From Pseudomonadales bacterium (GTDB taxonomy: Bacteria; Pseudomonadota; Gammaproteobacteria; Pseudomonadales; Azotimanducaceae): DNA of 64,000 nt. The notes below the pieces were generated by a model. That model had not been told where the DNA came from. It saw only the letters and a program-made list of their open reading frames with translations, and did not search any database. Where the stretch lies: NCBI GenBank assembly GCA_022822135.1, contig JAJECH010000025.1, forward strand, positions 216,854 through 280,853, read 5' to 3'. Of the stretch, positions 62,498-64,000 are shown one piece after another (position 1 is the first letter of the stretch; every line of letters begins with the position of its first letter). Both the position numbers and the translations under genes were made by a program.

Positions 62498-63829
62498 ATG
62501 AAGCAACGCTTTGGAACCGCAACCGCCTTCGCCATCGTTGTTGGCAGCATGGTTGGAACAGGTGTATTTACAAGTTTAGGGTTCCAGCTCGCCGAATTCG
62601 AATCAGGATTTGCCCTCATGTTTCTGTGGGTACTAGGTGGAATATGTGCATTCTGTGGCGCGGTATGCTATTGCGAATTAGCTGCCGCGATCCCGCGCTC
62701 AGGTGGGGAATACACATTCCTCGGCGAAGCATTTCACCCCTCTGTCGGATTCATCGCTGGATGGATTTCATTCACCATCGGATTCTCGGCTCCAGCCGCT
62801 CTGGTCGCAATGACGTTTGGCGCATACTTGGAAGCCAGTATGAGCTGGATCGATTCAACGTTAGCGGGTATCGGCTTAATACTCGTTGTTACGCTGCTTC
62901 ACGCTTATAGCCACCAATCGAGTGGTGGCTTTCAAACTTCGTTTACTTTCGCAAAAATCGCGCTCATCTTACTGTTCTGTGGTGCTGCCGCCGTATTCGT
63001 CGCAGAACCGCAGCAAGTCTCATTTCTACCCCAATGGAGCGATTTCGGCATTGTTGCAAGCGGCGGATTCGCGGTGTCGCTTATATACGTCAATTACGCG
63101 TACGCCGGATGGAATGCGACCACCTATGTGATCGAAGAGTTCAATCAACCCACCCGCGCCATCAATCGTGCGCTTATGGCTGGTACCGGCACAGTGCTGG
63201 TGTTGTATCTGCTCTTAAATGGCACCTTCCTCACGCTCGCACCAGCGGACGCGATGAAAGGAAAAGAAGAGGTCGGGTTTGTCGCGGCTAAATTCGCGTT
63301 CGGGGACATCGGTGCGCAACTCATGTCACTCATGCTTGCCATCATCCTCGTGTCAACACTCAGTGCAATGATTCTCGCCGGTCCAAGGGTGTTATCTCGA
63401 ATCGGGAACGACTACCCGGCACTTGAATGGTTAGCGCGAACCAACCGACATGAGGTTCCTGCCATCGCGATAACCATTCAATCAACGCTTGCGATCATCT
63501 TTATCTTGACAGGGACATTTGATTCCATACTTGTTTTCGCAGGGCTTTTACTTGGTGTTAGCGCGTTCAGTACCGTGACCGCGTCAATGTGGATGCGCAT
63601 ACAACGCGGCAAACCTACGGCGTATCGCATGCCTTTCTACCCATTCCCGCCGCTCGCGTTCCTGCTAGTCACAGGTTGGGCGATCGCATATACGTTTGTG
63701 GAACGTGCCATTGAAGGCGTCTTTGCTGCCGGTATGATCGTCATAGGATTGAGCCTTTATGGCTTAGTCACATTCTTTAATAAACGTAAGTTCGGTGATG
63801 GTGAAAATGCGTCCAAACTCGATCGATAG
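62498..63829 (+). CDS. APC family amino acid permease
   Basis: About 12 membrane helices over 443 residues. It begins MKQRFGTATAFAIVVGSMVG, with the APC signature GSMVGTGVFTSLG in helix 1 and CYCELAAAIPRSGGEYTFL in helices 2-3. I chose the ATG at 62498 over the TTG at 62480. Substrate unknown; the neighbouring lysA is divergent, so a link to lysine is only a guess. The last 171 bases of the window (63830-64000) are A+T-rich with no gene seen. Confidence 0.9.
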   Translation: MKQRFGTATAFAIVVGSMVGTGVFTSLGFQLAEFESGFALMFLWVLGGICAFCGAVCYCELAAAIPRSGGEYTFLGEAFHPSVGFIAGWISFTIGFSAPAALVAMTFGAYLEASMSWIDSTLAGIGLILVVTLLHAYSHQSSGGFQTSFTFAKIALILLFCGAAAVFVAEPQQVSFLPQWSDFGIVASGGFAVSLIYVNYAYAGWNATTYVIEEFNQPTRAINRALMAGTGTVLVLYLLLNGTFLTLAPADAMKGKEEVGFVAAKFAFGDIGAQLMSLMLAIILVSTLSAMILAGPRVLSRIGNDYPALEWLARTNRHEVPAIAITIQSTLAIIFILTGTFDSILVFAGLLLGVSAFSTVTASMWMRIQRGKPTAYRMPFYPFPPLAFLLVTGWAIAYTFVERAIEGVFAAGMIVIGLSLYGLVTFFNKRKFGDGENASKLDR

Positions 63830-64000
63830 CTTACATCTCACAGTGTGTCTAATTGCCAAAGGCTCTTATATATTTAACTGTGTATTTTGCTAACAGTTTG
63901 CTAAGATTCCAGCCAACTTATTGATTTAGAAAGCGTTTAGCGTCAACGAGTCAATCTTCGCCCCGACGATTCGTCATGCGCGAAGACGCGTCTCTACTTA

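Noticed and set aside
62422..63870. A 12-base inverted repeat, TATAAGAGCCTT at 62422-62433 and AAGGCTCTTATA at 63859-63870, flanking the APC permease gene.
   Set aside because: Matches of 12 bases are expected by chance many times in 64 kb. There is no transposase, target duplication or extension of the match.

Overview
The window is ordinary bacterial chromosome at roughly 50% G+C, with genes packed closely on both strands. It reads as a Gammaproteobacterium, probably an uncultivated, aerobic, marine-type lineage. The evidence is the arrangement of housekeeping blocks: lptD-surA-rsmA-apaH-cca, amgK-murU next to lptD (as in Pseudomonas), rpe-gph-trpE, rph/yicC-gmk, lysA-dapF-DUF484-xerC-HAD, purH-purD and glnK-amtB. 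Coq7 points to aerobic ubiquinone synthesis. The species assignment is inference; no rRNA or tRNA gene was seen.

Layout. 1-6.2 kb (+): a hypothetical protein, prmA, purH, purD, an LLM-class flavin oxidoreductase and coq7. 6.2-9.4 kb (-): trpG-trpD-trpC-osmC-VOC, every junction overlapping or nearly so. 9.5-17.8 kb: an accessory stretch with a PEBP protein, a lipase-like protein, an acyl-CoA dehydrogenase, an AAA/DUF234-like ATPase, a very large TolB-amidohydrolase and a voltage-gated cation channel. The channel start overlaps the trpE stop. 17.8-22.3 kb (-): amgK-murU-rpe-gph-trpE. 22.3-28.5 kb (+): lptD-surA-rsmA-apaH-cca. 28.5-30.4 kb: a small defence or mobile patch with an orphan DNA methyltransferase, a MntA nucleotidyltransferase, a broken hepT and the 3' remnant of an IS200/IS605-type tnpB. 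30.4-32.7 kb: rph, with yicC-gmk divergent from it. 32.7-39 kb: mixed accessory genes (serine hydrolase, idi, AAA/DUF4143 ATPase, hydrolase, MFS, LLM oxidoreductase). 39.1-42.3 kb: ileS of the long, eukaryote-like type. 42.3-53.5 kb: a catabolic-looking region with three enoyl-CoA hydratase family proteins, a ThDP enzyme, an NCS2 permease, hydrolases, cytochrome c5, a TauD-like dioxygenase and a GMC oxidoreductase with its small subunit. 53.6-56.6 kb: a nitrogen-control block (sigma-54 promoter, TorF-like porin, PII, AmtB, terminator, second PII). 56.7-63.8 kb: thrC, then lysA-dapF-DUF484-xerC-HAD (-), and an APC amino acid permease.

Most unusual points. (1) rsmA has its conserved N-terminus inside the 3' end of surA with no ATG, GTG or TTG start available; tandem ATC codons follow a Shine-Dalgarno-like AGGA. 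(2) The NCS2 permease carries a C-terminal domain resembling a degenerate RsbW/GHKL ATPase. (3) The channel has the selectivity filter TLEDWTD, whose acidic pattern resembles calcium-selective variants. (4) hepT is killed by two TGA codons while mntA stays open, and an IS605-type end supplies its final stop. (5) lptD and amgK appear to start on opposite strands of a single CATG. (6) A textbook sigma-54 promoter drives the porin-glnK-amtB block. No complete new system was recognised; these are the best candidates for follow-up.
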